A DNA stretch of 64,000 nt, taken from Thermoanaerobaculia bacterium. Lineage in GTDB: Bacteria > Acidobacteriota > Thermoanaerobaculia > Multivoradales > J023. How positions within the stretch are numbered: the first letter of the stretch is position 1; every line of letters starts with the position of its first letter. This document shows, piece by piece, positions 10,101 through 18,364 of this stretch. Both the position numbers and the translations under genes were made by a program. The stretch lies in NCBI GenBank assembly GCA_030431255.1, contig JAUIJL010000011.1:186001-250000 (forward strand), in the 5' to 3' direction. The notes under the pieces were generated by a model. It was not told the origin of the DNA, searched no databases, and worked only from the letters and a program-made list of their open reading frames with translations.

Positions 10101-10503
10101 CCGGCTGCGCGGCCATTCGGAGCTCAGCCATCGGATGCTCGAGCACCTGAATCCCGATTCCACCGCTCTGCTGCGCAAGGTGGCGTCGGCTTTCGGCAAT
10201 CGCGCCGAGCAAAACGTCATCCGTCAAGATGCTTTTCAGCTCGAGGACCTGCTCCTGCGGGTGGAGCAAACCGACAAAGGCAAGGAAGAGCTGTCCAAGC
10301 TGGCGGTCAAAGTGGGTCTGCCCGAGCAGAACCTCAACGTGCGCGACCTCGCCAGCCAATCCATTCGATACAGCAAATTGGGCGACGCCATGGTCACCGT
10401 GCTCGACAACGTGGGCGACGACGACGGGGTCCGCGCGGCCGCGCGGGACATGCTGCGGGACTACGAGGGCAAAGGGCGAATGAAAGGCAAGGGAGAATTT
10501 TGA
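7195..10503 (+). CDS. Large STAND NTPase with N-terminal adaptor-like domain and helical repeats
   Basis: An 1102-residue signal-transduction ATPase. Residues 1-90 form a helical domain (LILSLFDRDQGQLYRFARK ... LINEAFFDALVERNPER) resembling the effector-associated/Death-like adaptor domains at the ends of bacterial conflict proteins. A long acidic, low-complexity linker follows, with a short tandem repeat. The NACHT/NB-ARC-like core has Walker A GVGGVGKST (about residue 403), a Walker-B-like SVVFDTFEQ (near 520) and ILVSGR. A tetratricopeptide-like helical superstructure (about 840-960) follows. The C-terminal 100 residues are again adaptor-like. Such proteins oligomerise on sensing a signal and recruit effectors; the coupled protease gene downstream (TGATG overlap) is the likely effector. 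Domain class is firm; the trigger is unknown. Confidence 0.88.
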   Translation: MQRPNQRVVDLILSLFDRDQGQLYRFARKQSGENTVLKVDRKASFRDQVEQWVDQLDSYGLINEAFFDALVERNPERDTSIEEVRLEVLGPDEGPISKAEPSEVAPHDTPELPPEQDESDPTGAVQDLIDHISKGGQVMGVPGSGTSNVKDRGPSTEPASDEGPEFEDHQETVEIDPEPVPDERQSWRSRMADLLGSVSLERPELPAPWLEAAAVLPSFNPMTLEAVGGDADPPRDLLERLAEVCETLNDGTMVLDLRRRQEVLARLVSEGRLAEALDANPQPVSDEGSEHGGSKHGDSEHGGSKHGYWLRRALEEGRVDSLELRTLDDLQTAQQLSEWLARSELQPFDRDRVASVLERYRRVEPLRRLLGKHFRGRVEEVAELRRHLDPEAPAESPIQVLWGVGGVGKSTLLGKVLLDLEEVGDPWVYLDFDHPEVDPLDPRRLVELLARQLGQFFASAPVAEAFLAVEFAAADDDSLRFDELSFDGLSMEADGDGPTERDLLAVIDRGLRGLPRRPALSVVFDTFEQVQVRGRHAVATVRGLLDTLTEAVPYVRILVSGRAMVAEWQDVGELRLEDLDDESADAVLQAFGIDDGELRAKVLQRVGNSPLSLRLAADALRSEQLGEADLEAMVTEAKRFELQGQLYTRILGHIRDAEVRRLAHPGLIVRRVTVGVIRDVLAELCEIEPDAAPGIFQRLPDHVALFEPDLASEGEGSALRHRQDVREIMLRLMIEDPSWQDRLREIHDRAVFHYSGRADAVGRAELVYHRLMRDDDPVGLDPLWDGDLVDLLARCWDEPLPERARAWLGPRIGRTHEELDSWRVEDWEVSATREAEAHLQTGDFEGVLHLLSERSERSAGSKLHRLEARALSELGRWSEAEQVLERALAEGVEHYGLGRFLELRILAGRAANEQGDRERAMDQARRAQKIAAESQDIGGQFRALELRIQAGDPTATDELEKLFLKTKDARLRGHSELSHRMLEHLNPDSTALLRKVASAFGNRAEQNVIRQDAFQLEDLLLRVEQTDKGKEELSKLAVKVGLPEQNLNVRDLASQSIRYSKLGDAMVTVLDNVGDDDGVRAAARDMLRDYEGKGRMKGKGEF
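8062..8115 (+). repeat. In-frame tandem repeat inside the STAND gene
   Basis: A 30-base unit (itself two 15-base halves) encoding EHGGSKHGDS is repeated nearly twice in the linker between the N-terminal region and the ATPase core. It is a likely slippage-prone, length-variable hinge. Confidence 0.8.
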
Positions 10504-11687
10504 TGGCGAATTGGCAAGGTTATTTACAAGACGACGAGCTCGACGCCGTGCGCACCGCGGCGATTAACGCCGGCTTGGCCAGCGATGGCATGTTGGCGGC
10601 CCTGACCTCGGGCATGTCGCCGCTCTTCGCGGCCACCTTACAGGGCTCCGGGCTGCCGCCGGCCGCTCGGCTGCTGGTGCAGCTCAACCAATTGAACGAC
10701 GTTCACAACCTGCGCAATGGCGACGTGCCCCTGGCCCAATGGCTCGAAGCGGCCATCGCCTTGGCAGGAGATCGTCCCGAGGTCGAGACGTTCGAAGATA
10801 CCTTGGAGTTGGTGCAGTTGACGCCGCCGGAAGCCATCGACGGTGGTGTCAACACGGAGGATACTGGCGCCGCCAACTTGGACATCCGTCCCGAGGCCAT
10901 GGTCGCCGGCTCCGACCAAACCGTCGACATCTCCTTCTTGGAAGGGGCGATCCGCAACTCGCGCTCGGTGGTAAAAGTCTTGGTGCAACGCCACGAGGAC
11001 GGAGAGGCGATCTTCCTCTCCGGCGACGAGCCGTGGCTGATCAACGGCACGGGTTGGTTCATCGGACCGAATCTGTTGGTCACCAACCACCACGTGATCA
11101 ACGCCCGTCGCAGCTTCCCGGTGCAAGAGCCCGACGCCTCGGATCTGGATTTCCGCATGCAGGCGGAGTCCCTCACCGTGCTCTACGACTACCTGCGGCG
11201 CGATCAGCCGTCAGCCCAGACGGTGGCGGGCCAAGGCGCCCTGGTGGCGTCGGACAAGGCGTTGGATTTCGCCATCCTGCGTCTCGCGAATCCCCCGGAA
11301 GCCCGTCCGCCCTTGCCTCTGCGCAAGCGCATCATCAAGAAAAAAGTCGAGCAAGCCCTGGGCACGCGGGTCAACGTGCTTCAGCACCCCAACGGCGACC
11401 CCATGCGCCTGGGCTTCCGCGACAACTTCGTGGTGGTGGGCAACGATGCCGGCCTCAGCTACCTCACCGACACCAGCTTCGGCTCGTCCGGATCCCCGGT
11501 CTGCGACGACCGCTGGTTCGTGGCCGCCCTGCATTCGGGCTCGCGCAACGTGTCGAGCCAAGACTTAGTCATCCGCGGCAAGAAAGTGCGTCGTGAGAAC
11601 CACGGGATTCCGATCCCCACGCTCATGAAGCATCTCGAAGCCAATCACCCTGACCTGCACGCTGAAATTCTGGCCGGTCAGAGCTAG
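10503..11687 (+). CDS. Trypsin-like serine protease with N-terminal effector-associated domain
   Basis: A 394-residue cytoplasmic protease with no signal peptide. Residues 1-100 are helical and fit the effector-associated domain 1 pattern (YLQDDELDAVRTAA ... LPLAQWL-type end, here VPLAQWLEAAIALA), expected to bind a partner domain. A trypsin-like fold follows: His in LLVTNHHV (about 196), Asp in ALDFAILRL (about 255), Ser in FGSSGSPV (about 329). The triad is complete, so it should be active. The start overlaps the STAND stop by one base. By analogy with described STAND/EAD conflict systems it would be the effector, switched on when the ATPase assembles and cleaving host or invader proteins. 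The domain reading is strong; the role is inferred. Confidence 0.88.
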   Translation: MANWQGYLQDDELDAVRTAAINAGLASDGMLAALTSGMSPLFAATLQGSGLPPAARLLVQLNQLNDVHNLRNGDVPLAQWLEAAIALAGDRPEVETFEDTLELVQLTPPEAIDGGVNTEDTGAANLDIRPEAMVAGSDQTVDISFLEGAIRNSRSVVKVLVQRHEDGEAIFLSGDEPWLINGTGWFIGPNLLVTNHHVINARRSFPVQEPDASDLDFRMQAESLTVLYDYLRRDQPSAQTVAGQGALVASDKALDFAILRLANPPEARPPLPLRKRIIKKKVEQALGTRVNVLQHPNGDPMRLGFRDNFVVVGNDAGLSYLTDTSFGSSGSPVCDDRWFVAALHSGSRNVSSQDLVIRGKKVRRENHGIPIPTLMKHLEANHPDLHAEILAGQS

Positions 11688-11738
11688 CCCTCTAGATCTC
11701 GGCCGGACCTGACTCGCGACCACGAAAGGACACACACC

Positions 11739-12626
11739 ATGGCAGACAACGAAATCCAAGGACGGCGCTGTGCCACCCATCCCATCAGCACCGGTGATCA
11801 ATTGCGGATGGCCGCCCTGGAACAAAATTTCAAGGAGCGCACCCGGATCGCCGAAGCGGATCTCCGGGTGGTGATTCCGGTGGCCTTCATCCACGTGGTC
11901 GACGGCGATCGGGGCAAGGTGAATGCGAATCAGCGTCAAGAGCAAATCGATGTCATGAACAAGGCGTTCAAGGATATGGGCATCAGCTTCACCTACGACG
12001 AAAACGAGGTCGTCGAGGTCGATGATCCGGCCTTCTTCCGCATGGGTCACGGCTCTCTACGCGAGCGTCAATGCAAAACCCAGAATCGAGTGCTCGATCC
12101 CACCACGGGCTTGAATTTCTACACCGCCGAGCCCGGCGGCGGCCTCCTGGGATGGGCCACTTTTCCCTTCCAAATGGAGGGCGATCCCGACATGGACGGC
12201 GTGGTGATGCTGCACGGCACCCTGCCCGGCGGCGCCAACGCGCCGTACAACCTGGGCGCCACCGCCACCCACGAGGTCGGCCATTGGCTCGGGCTTTACC
12301 ACACCTTCCAGGACGGCTGCTTCGGTCTCGGCGACGAGGTCGACGACACCCCGGCCCATTCCGGTCCCAACTTCGGCAAGCCGGCGGACGAGGATCAACC
12401 TCACAACCTATGCCCGAGCGAGCCCGCCGGCGCTGAGTGCCCGATCCACAACTACATGAATTATGTGGACGACGATTGGATGCACGAGTTCACGCCGGGG
12501 CAAAAAGAAAGGGTTTGGGCGCAAATCGGCATGTTCCGTAGCGATCTGTTGCGCGCCGATACCAGCGATTTGCAAATGGCCGCCCGCGGCAGCGTCTTCG
12601 AATCCGGAGAACGGGTCGTGTGGTGA
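11739..12626 (+). CDS. Pappalysin-type (M43-like) zinc metalloprotease without export signal
   Basis: A 295-residue metzincin. The zinc-binding motif HEVGHWLGLYH (about 178-188) has all three histidines and the catalytic glutamate, and NYMNY downstream is the Met-turn; both match pappalysins (MEROPS M43). Cys-containing loops around DGCFGLGDEVDDTP and NLCPSEP are usual for that family. M43 enzymes are normally exported, yet the N-terminus (MADNEIQGRRCATHP) has no signal peptide, suggesting cytoplasmic action or release by another route. It lies 51 bases after the trypsin-like gene, with an AAAGGA site before the start, and overlaps the next gene. It may be a second effector of the STAND cassette or a substrate matured by the first protease. 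Confidence 0.88.
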   Translation: MADNEIQGRRCATHPISTGDQLRMAALEQNFKERTRIAEADLRVVIPVAFIHVVDGDRGKVNANQRQEQIDVMNKAFKDMGISFTYDENEVVEVDDPAFFRMGHGSLRERQCKTQNRVLDPTTGLNFYTAEPGGGLLGWATFPFQMEGDPDMDGVVMLHGTLPGGANAPYNLGATATHEVGHWLGLYHTFQDGCFGLGDEVDDTPAHSGPNFGKPADEDQPHNLCPSEPAGAECPIHNYMNYVDDDWMHEFTPGQKERVWAQIGMFRSDLLRADTSDLQMAARGSVFESGERVVW

Positions 12627-13879
12627 TCCACCTACTGCTGATGGCCGACGGCGTGGTTCAACGCTTCGGCCGTCTCGTGCCCGGCACCGTCGCCCTGTGC
12701 GCGGCGGTGGAGCGGCTCAACGCCCGGCTGGAGCGGGGTTCGAGCGCGGATAAGGTCGAGGTGCACGTCGTGCGTCGACAGTCCGGTGCGGGCGATCCCG
12801 ATCCGAGCGACGCCGAAGCCTTGCGCTTCGAAATCCAAAGCATGGGAGGTCTGTCGGGTCGCCCCCGGGCCCACGTGATCTCGTCTTTCCAAGGCCTCCG
12901 CGCCCAGCTCCGGCTGGACCCGGAGGCCGTTTGCGTGGTCTTCACCGCCACCCAAATCGATTTCGATGGCGCCTGGGCCGCTGAGCTCGAGACCTACCGC
13001 ATCGGTTTCGAAACCGCCGGCGTGCCGTCGAGAGCCATCCCCTTCGACGACGCCCAACGCATCCTCGAAGAAAAGCTGCGCATCCCCACCGCCAGACCCA
13101 TGTCCCGCGTCGACCGTACCGGCGGCCTGCTGGCGATCCACTGCGACAGCGTGGACGACGCCCAGCGTCAAGCCAGAGAGGCCATGACGGAAGACGTGCA
13201 CGCGGATTGGGCGATCCTCGGCACGACCTTAGTGCTGTACACCGAAGAACCGGATTACGAAGATCGGCTGGCCGAGCGTCCCGACGTCGAAAGGCTTTCC
13301 TACGGGGTGCAAAAAGATAACCTGAGCCTGATCCCGACCGTCGAAGGCACGGCGGAGTCGAACGCTGAAAAGCAACTCTACCGTCAAAAAGGTTTCCTGC
13401 TCGCAGAAAACCCCTCGCAAGCACCCGGAAGCCTGACTTGGAGCACCGCCCGCCGTCGGCATTGGGCTGAGAGATCTGAGAAAACCCTTCCGTCCATGGC
13501 GGAGCTTCTGGGCCGAATCGAAAAACCTATCGAAATGTCCGTCGTCGCCGATCCGATCGCAACTCTGGCGGAGCACGTCGGTTCGAAGGGCTGTTTAGAT
13601 ATATTTCAGAAAGATGGAAAGACCCAAGCCATCGCATGGCAGGCCGCGGGCGACGGTCCTGGAGAGTCAGACACTTTGGTAGTCGTGGTGCACCATGTCG
13701 ATGATTTCGATGATGCGGAAAAGATTTCTGAATGTCTGTCCTTGTGGCGGAGTGGTGCCTGCCGAGAATTGGGTGATACCTTGCACTGCCTGGCGTTGTC
13801 GAGGGTGTCGGCAGAGTCCTTGGGGCAAGCGTTTTTATTGCCCGAAGAGCGTCATCGGGTGCGGGAGGTCGAGACCTGA
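12620..13879 (+). CDS. Unknown protein, last gene of the STAND/protease cassette
   Basis: A 419-residue protein that I do not recognise. It starts with GTG at 12620 or 12623; the second gives a GTGA overlap with the metalloprotease stop. It has no signal peptide and no clear membrane segment. The region 1-150 alternates strands and helices (MVIHLLLMADGV; EAVCVVFTATQI) like a Rossmann-type domain. The C-terminal part has DTLVVVVHHVDDFDD and reads as a second alpha/beta domain. No catalytic motif stands out. Its coupling to the protease genes suggests a chaperone, inhibitor, substrate or sensor for the cassette. The last third uses more A/T-ending codons than the rest. Confidence 0.7.
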   Translation: MVIHLLLMADGVVQRFGRLVPGTVALCAAVERLNARLERGSSADKVEVHVVRRQSGAGDPDPSDAEALRFEIQSMGGLSGRPRAHVISSFQGLRAQLRLDPEAVCVVFTATQIDFDGAWAAELETYRIGFETAGVPSRAIPFDDAQRILEEKLRIPTARPMSRVDRTGGLLAIHCDSVDDAQRQAREAMTEDVHADWAILGTTLVLYTEEPDYEDRLAERPDVERLSYGVQKDNLSLIPTVEGTAESNAEKQLYRQKGFLLAENPSQAPGSLTWSTARRRHWAERSEKTLPSMAELLGRIEKPIEMSVVADPIATLAEHVGSKGCLDIFQKDGKTQAIAWQAAGDGPGESDTLVVVVHHVDDFDDAEKISECLSLWRSGACRELGDTLHCLALSRVSAESLGQAFLLPEERHRVREVET

Positions 13880-14172
13880 GACCTGAAGATGCAAGCTCGG
13901 TGAAATCTTCTACGCGAGATAGGATGTCGCCCACAGGTACTGAAACTCTTTGGCTGGGTCCTGCAAAGAGGGCAAGACTCGCAATACTTCGCGTATATTG
14001 TTGACCTGTATAATCTTACTGCATTCTGATGGGTAAGTTTCTCCGCCGATTGGACCAACCTGTCTCTTCCCGGATATACTCCCGGATGTCAGTTGTCTTA
14101 TAGATCAATTACAAGTGCGACCCTTCTCGCAAACACGCGAAGCGTTGAGGGATCCAGCGCCGGAGTTAATCG
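13880..14172. other. Intergenic, probable promoter region of the A+T-rich operon
   Basis: Base composition drops here relative to the cassette on the left. A perfect TATAAT lies at 14009-14014, but no good -35 hexamer sits at the usual spacing, so promoter assignment is weak. GGAG at 14162-14165 precedes the next start by seven bases. Confidence 0.35.
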
Positions 14173-17106
14173 ATGGTTGATGTCAAGAAGACTCAAACAA
14201 AACTACGTATGGAAAACTCGCGAAATATTATTCTTAGGTTTGGATTGCTCTGGCTTGTCAGTTTGCTGATTCTCCTAGTCTTGTCTTCACAAATAACGGT
14301 ATCTCCTCATCACAATGAAACGGGATCAGATCCCTTGGTGAATCTTCAAGGGCTCGGATTAGAGTTCTTGGGTTTGCCCAGCTATGTTTCGAAAAGTTTT
14401 TATGTCCATTTCTTTCATTTGTTGGTATTGATTTTGCTTGCTGGGCAGCTGACCTTGGCTGCGCGGCAACATCGTGAGGAGTATTTGAGGTGGGCTCTCG
14501 CAACCTGTTGTCTATTGGCGGTTTCCTATTCCTTCAGACTAGTCCTGCTATTCGGTGCCCATACGAAATCGCCGTTCAACCCGCAGTCAATTGAGGTCTT
14601 GGAGCCATGGGTACTCGGCTGCCTCTCTCTTGCGAGTACTACAACCCTTTTATTCTCAGGTATGGCAGCAGAATATCCGAAAGGTCAAGTTCCCTATTCC
14701 CGAATATTGTTATTGGTAGCAACGCCAATTCTGGGTGCCAAAATTGTCGTCAAAGTCCTTTCTGGTAACATTATAGCTTCCTTGGCGCCGCTTGGTGCGG
14801 CATCGATTGCAGCATGTGGAATCTGTGCTGTGAGCTTCTCAAAACGTGCAAAAAGGTACGGGGGTTACCTGCCGATTGTCCTCTTTGCCGCCTTTGGTAT
14901 CTATGGCCTAGTCCATCTGTTCGAGCCTCTGTCGTACGAGAGAACTTTCCGTTTCAGTGAGTTCTTTTTTGTGGCAAGCTTTGTTGGGAAATCACTGGCG
15001 TTTCTTGCCCTCGTTGCCCTTGCGTTAGTCGAATCCTATTCATCCCTGGAAACCTCTAGAGATCAACTTAAACTACAAAAAGAAGAATATGATGATTTGT
15101 TAAGAGCTACTGGTTCTGGGTATGTACGTATTCAAGGGAACGATTTGATTCTGGAGTCACTGGGCGAAGAGGAGATGCTCGGAAGAAAATGTGAACCTGG
15201 CACCACTACTGCGACCCAGCTCTTCTCTCGTTGGGATCCACCTGATCTTCCCGAAGAAACCAACAGCCAACGTTTTCTGGAATGGACTGCTACAGTGCCT
15301 GGTAGTCGCGGAGAAGAGAGAATTCTCTCGTTCAGGGCTAGGGTGATAAAGGGAGGTCAGCTTAAGGCCATCTATCATGACGTGAGCGAAAGTGAGTTCC
15401 GCAAACAAGCTAGAGAGCGGCTTCATTCGCTTGCCGCTGAAATGCCGACAGAGAACTCTATCCTCGAACCCATGGGAAGAATTGAGGGGATCCTAAGAAG
15501 TGACCTTGGTACTGATTTCAGTTTGTACCTGAAAGGGCCAAGTACTGGTGCCTCTCCATCTTTGGTGTTTATCTCTAACGAAAAAGAGCTGAGTAGATTC
15601 CCACAAACTATCGGTGACAACATTCTAGATCCCATGGTGGAGAGAAGTTTTCTGAAAGTCACAGCTGATGATACCGAACCCGCGAATGTCGGGGTTCGCC
15701 AACTGTTCGACTTGAAAGTCTCCGAAGATCTGATAATCGTCGCAATCAGAGTGCCTTTTGGAGAGGAGCCGGAGCACAGCCATCAAAAAATTAGGGCTAT
15801 TGCTGTCGCTGTCGTTTCAGCACGGGTTTCTCCGAAGCAAAGAGCTATTGTCGAAGCTCTTGAGGAGCTAGGGCCGCACTTGTTGCTGGGAATAGAAACT
15901 ACCTTCAACCAGAGACTGCTTGAGGATCTTGACTCTCTCTGGGAATCCATTGGTTCAGCCAGTCAGATGAGCGATATACTTCGGATAGGGCTCTCGCATA
16001 TTGCCGATGGACAAATCTTCAGTAGGCTGTATGTGGCTACTCTTGATGGAGAGACCTTTGACTTCGAAAGTGGTCGATCCATTCTCGTCTCCTCGAAAGG
16101 GTCGCTAGATTCCGACCTTCCGAACGTCATGAAGAGGATCCTGAAAACGTTTGACCCAACCGAACCCGATGATGCCAGGTTTTTTGTATGGGACTCAGAT
16201 CGAGAGCCCGGTTTTACATCATCATGGGGCTCAATCCCACTGAAGACAAGTGCTGCTGGTCTAGTGGGTATTCTGCTGGTAAAGAGAAATGGCTCGCATA
16301 TAAATCGACCTCTGTTTACCTACTTCGACGGTATCTACTTGAAACACCTGGCGCGTCACATAGCGATTCTCATCACGAGAATCGAGGCGAAGCAGACCTT
16401 CCAAGCCATCACCAATCGAATAAGCCACGATTTTAAAACTCCGGTTCTAACCATCAGGAACAAAGCCGACTTTCTGATTAGAAACTGGACTGTACTCAGA
16501 ACTGCGCGTCGGGAAGACAAGCTCAGCGACATCAAACACAGCGCCTCGGAGCTCTTGGTAATGGCAAACCGTATTGACGCTTTTAGGGAGATTACTGAAG
16601 TCGAACAGCTGGTCATGGTGGGTAAGTTAGTCGAGAAATGGAAGAGAGAGCTAGAACATATGTTCTCGCAAAGAGGGGCAACCCCTTTGTACTCTCATAC
16701 TGCAAATTTTGAGCAGATCCCGGAACTTCTTTGCCGAAGAGGTGCTCTTGATCGAATCGTTCAAAACATCATCATAAATTTTGCCAAGTATGGAAGCGAT
16801 AGGGAGCATAGTAGGGCACCACTGGTCGAGGGAACTAGAAGTCAAGAACACTATATCGTTGTTTTTAGGAATTGGGGGGAACCCATTTGGGAGAGCGAGG
16901 GCGAATCGATTTTTAGTGAAGGTTTTCGCAATCAAGAAATGAAGAAAAAAGTTGTTGGGGAAGGTATGGGGCTTTTCATATCCAGAAAACTCGCTCGTTC
17001 TCAACTTGGAGGTGACTTGCTTTTGGCAAGATATGGAGATCCAGTTGAGTTTCACTTATTATTGCCTCAATCCTTGAGAGCTTCAAAAGATCCAGGAGTT
17101 CACTAA
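14173..17106 (+). CDS. Membrane histidine kinase with large internal sensor region
   Basis: A 977-residue kinase. A first membrane helix at about 22-42 and a cluster of roughly six to seven more up to about 295 form a polytopic sensor of the MASE/7TM kind. Next come a short coiled coil, a PAS-like segment (about 315-420), a long central region with a GAF-like part (about 590-740), HisKA with H751 (RISHDFKTPV), and HATPase_c with N-box IVQNIIINFAKY and G2 box GEGMGLFISRKL. The G1 box is RNWGEPI instead of D-x-G-x-G. Codon use is A+T-rich with many AGA/AGG arginines, unlike the flanking genes, so it was probably acquired. Its stop overlaps the receiver start by one base (TAATG). Confidence 0.9.
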   Translation: MVDVKKTQTKLRMENSRNIILRFGLLWLVSLLILLVLSSQITVSPHHNETGSDPLVNLQGLGLEFLGLPSYVSKSFYVHFFHLLVLILLAGQLTLAARQHREEYLRWALATCCLLAVSYSFRLVLLFGAHTKSPFNPQSIEVLEPWVLGCLSLASTTTLLFSGMAAEYPKGQVPYSRILLLVATPILGAKIVVKVLSGNIIASLAPLGAASIAACGICAVSFSKRAKRYGGYLPIVLFAAFGIYGLVHLFEPLSYERTFRFSEFFFVASFVGKSLAFLALVALALVESYSSLETSRDQLKLQKEEYDDLLRATGSGYVRIQGNDLILESLGEEEMLGRKCEPGTTTATQLFSRWDPPDLPEETNSQRFLEWTATVPGSRGEERILSFRARVIKGGQLKAIYHDVSESEFRKQARERLHSLAAEMPTENSILEPMGRIEGILRSDLGTDFSLYLKGPSTGASPSLVFISNEKELSRFPQTIGDNILDPMVERSFLKVTADDTEPANVGVRQLFDLKVSEDLIIVAIRVPFGEEPEHSHQKIRAIAVAVVSARVSPKQRAIVEALEELGPHLLLGIETTFNQRLLEDLDSLWESIGSASQMSDILRIGLSHIADGQIFSRLYVATLDGETFDFESGRSILVSSKGSLDSDLPNVMKRILKTFDPTEPDDARFFVWDSDREPGFTSSWGSIPLKTSAAGLVGILLVKRNGSHINRPLFTYFDGIYLKHLARHIAILITRIEAKQTFQAITNRISHDFKTPVLTIRNKADFLIRNWTVLRTARREDKLSDIKHSASELLVMANRIDAFREITEVEQLVMVGKLVEKWKRELEHMFSQRGATPLYSHTANFEQIPELLCRRGALDRIVQNIIINFAKYGSDREHSRAPLVEGTRSQEHYIVVFRNWGEPIWESEGESIFSEGFRNQEMKKKVVGEGMGLFISRKLARSQLGGDLLLARYGDPVEFHLLLPQSLRASKDPGVH

Positions 17107-17516
17107 TGCCAATAGTGTATATAGACGACGAAAACACTTCGATCGAAGAATACAAAGAAGAATTGGAATTTGCGGGTTTTTCGGTCCTTCTCTTTGAGCG
17201 AGTAGAGCCTGCATGGGATTGGCTCTCCGTTCAGGAGACACCACCTGAAGCAGTTGTGCTCGACGTCATGATGCCGCCTGGAGAAAGATACGATATCAAT
17301 TTGACTCAGGAAGGTCTCTTAACGGGCGTATTCCTTTACAAGGATCTCAGAGGGCGTTTCGGTGATGGGCTCAAGGTGTTTATACTCACCAACAATACCG
17401 ATTCGTACATTTCGGAGGCAACTCAGGAAGATCCTAACGCAATGGTGATGTATAAGGGCGACTTCCTTTCTGACGAATTTAGATCCATTGTTGAGGCGGA
17501 GTTGAGACGATCATGA
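17106..17516 (+). CDS. Stand-alone response regulator receiver protein
   Basis: A 136-residue single receiver domain. Acidic pair D7-D8 (YIDDEN), phospho-acceptor D53 (VVLDVMMPPG), conserved T in FILTNNTD and K in VMYKGDF are all present, so it should be phosphorylated by the kinase it overlaps. There is no output domain. It overlaps the next gene by four bases (ATGA). The insert after D53 (GERYDINLTQEGLLTG) parallels the longer loop in the receiver at 3785. It shares the A+T-rich composition of its operon. Confidence 0.88.
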   Translation: MPIVYIDDENTSIEEYKEELEFAGFSVLLFERVEPAWDWLSVQETPPEAVVLDVMMPPGERYDINLTQEGLLTGVFLYKDLRGRFGDGLKVFILTNNTDSYISEATQEDPNAMVMYKGDFLSDEFRSIVEAELRRS

Positions 17517-18364
17517 AAAAGACAGTTGCCACTATGGAGGCGCTACCTCAGCTCAATATTGAAATTGATGAGTGTATGTCAAAAATGTCTTCGATGACTA
17601 ATGAGGAGAAGATCGACAAACTCACAAATTTGGCTGGCAAGTATGTTGCGCAGCGTACGGAACTGGAACCGAAGGTGCTTGACTACACTGTGCGGTCACT
17701 TCGAGACGCAGCCTTGCAAATTGGTGTTGGAGAAGCTGCTGCAAGAAGATATCGCAAGAAATTAATGGATTTTAGAAACGAAACTTTGAATCTTCGAGCT
17801 GAGCAGGAACTAGAAGTAAGCCGCGAGCCAGGGAGTGTTTTTAGCTCACTTGCTAGGCTGTCACAAGCTGAGTCTACCCAAATGAGTCCCCAGATAGCCG
17901 AATTGCCCATTGAGCTGCAGAAGTTCCAGCAAATTAGAAAAAGGGTCTTGAGGAAACTTGACAAGTCTGAGCAAGACGACACCTCTGTCGCAACACCTGT
18001 AAAGGATAGATTGAGGGTGAATACCCTCTCAAACTATAAACGGGCCCGCTCGAAACTGCTCGAATTCATGAGCGGTGAGTTGCCGAAGCCCTGGCTCCCT
18101 AGCAGACTTGCAGAGCTGTGTGACCTTGAAATCGCACCAATCTATTGGGTACTAGAAGATCTAGTGGACTCTGGGCTGTTGCAAAGAAGATGTTGGGCTT
18201 TTAAGAAAGACAATGGCGCCCACGTCCACACGTCCTCAATTTGTAGTGACTGGCGAGAACTACTGACTAAACCAGTGAGTTGCCAGAAATGCAATCTGTT
18301 ATTTATGGCCGAACCTCAAAACGTGGCTCTTGCCTATCAAAGGAAAGATGATGAGCCGCATTGA
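17513..18364 (+). CDS. Winged-helix-like protein with C-terminal zinc-ribbon-like cysteines
   Basis: A 283-residue soluble protein of unknown family. The N-terminal half is helical, with heptad-like stretches (about 25-130). Residues about 175-225 fit a winged helix (YKRARSKLLEFMSGEL ... LPSRLAELCDLEIAPIYWVLEDLVDSGLLQRR). The C-terminus carries HVHTSSIC and VSCQKCNLLF, possibly a small metal-binding ribbon. It overlaps the receiver (ATGA) and the phosphoesterase gene by 14 bases. It is probably the output or bridging component that couples phospho-signalling to the phosphoesterase or to DNA. The helix-turn-helix reading comes from sequence pattern only. Confidence 0.7.
   Translation: MKKTVATMEALPQLNIEIDECMSKMSSMTNEEKIDKLTNLAGKYVAQRTELEPKVLDYTVRSLRDAALQIGVGEAAARRYRKKLMDFRNETLNLRAEQELEVSREPGSVFSSLARLSQAESTQMSPQIAELPIELQKFQQIRKRVLRKLDKSEQDDTSVATPVKDRLRVNTLSNYKRARSKLLEFMSGELPKPWLPSRLAELCDLEIAPIYWVLEDLVDSGLLQRRCWAFKKDNGAHVHTSSICSDWRELLTKPVSCQKCNLLFMAEPQNVALAYQRKDDEPH

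Noticed and set aside
14009-14014. Perfect TATAAT upstream of the A+T-rich operon
   Set aside because: No matching -35 hexamer at 16-18 bases; common by chance in A+T-rich DNA, so not listed as a promoter.
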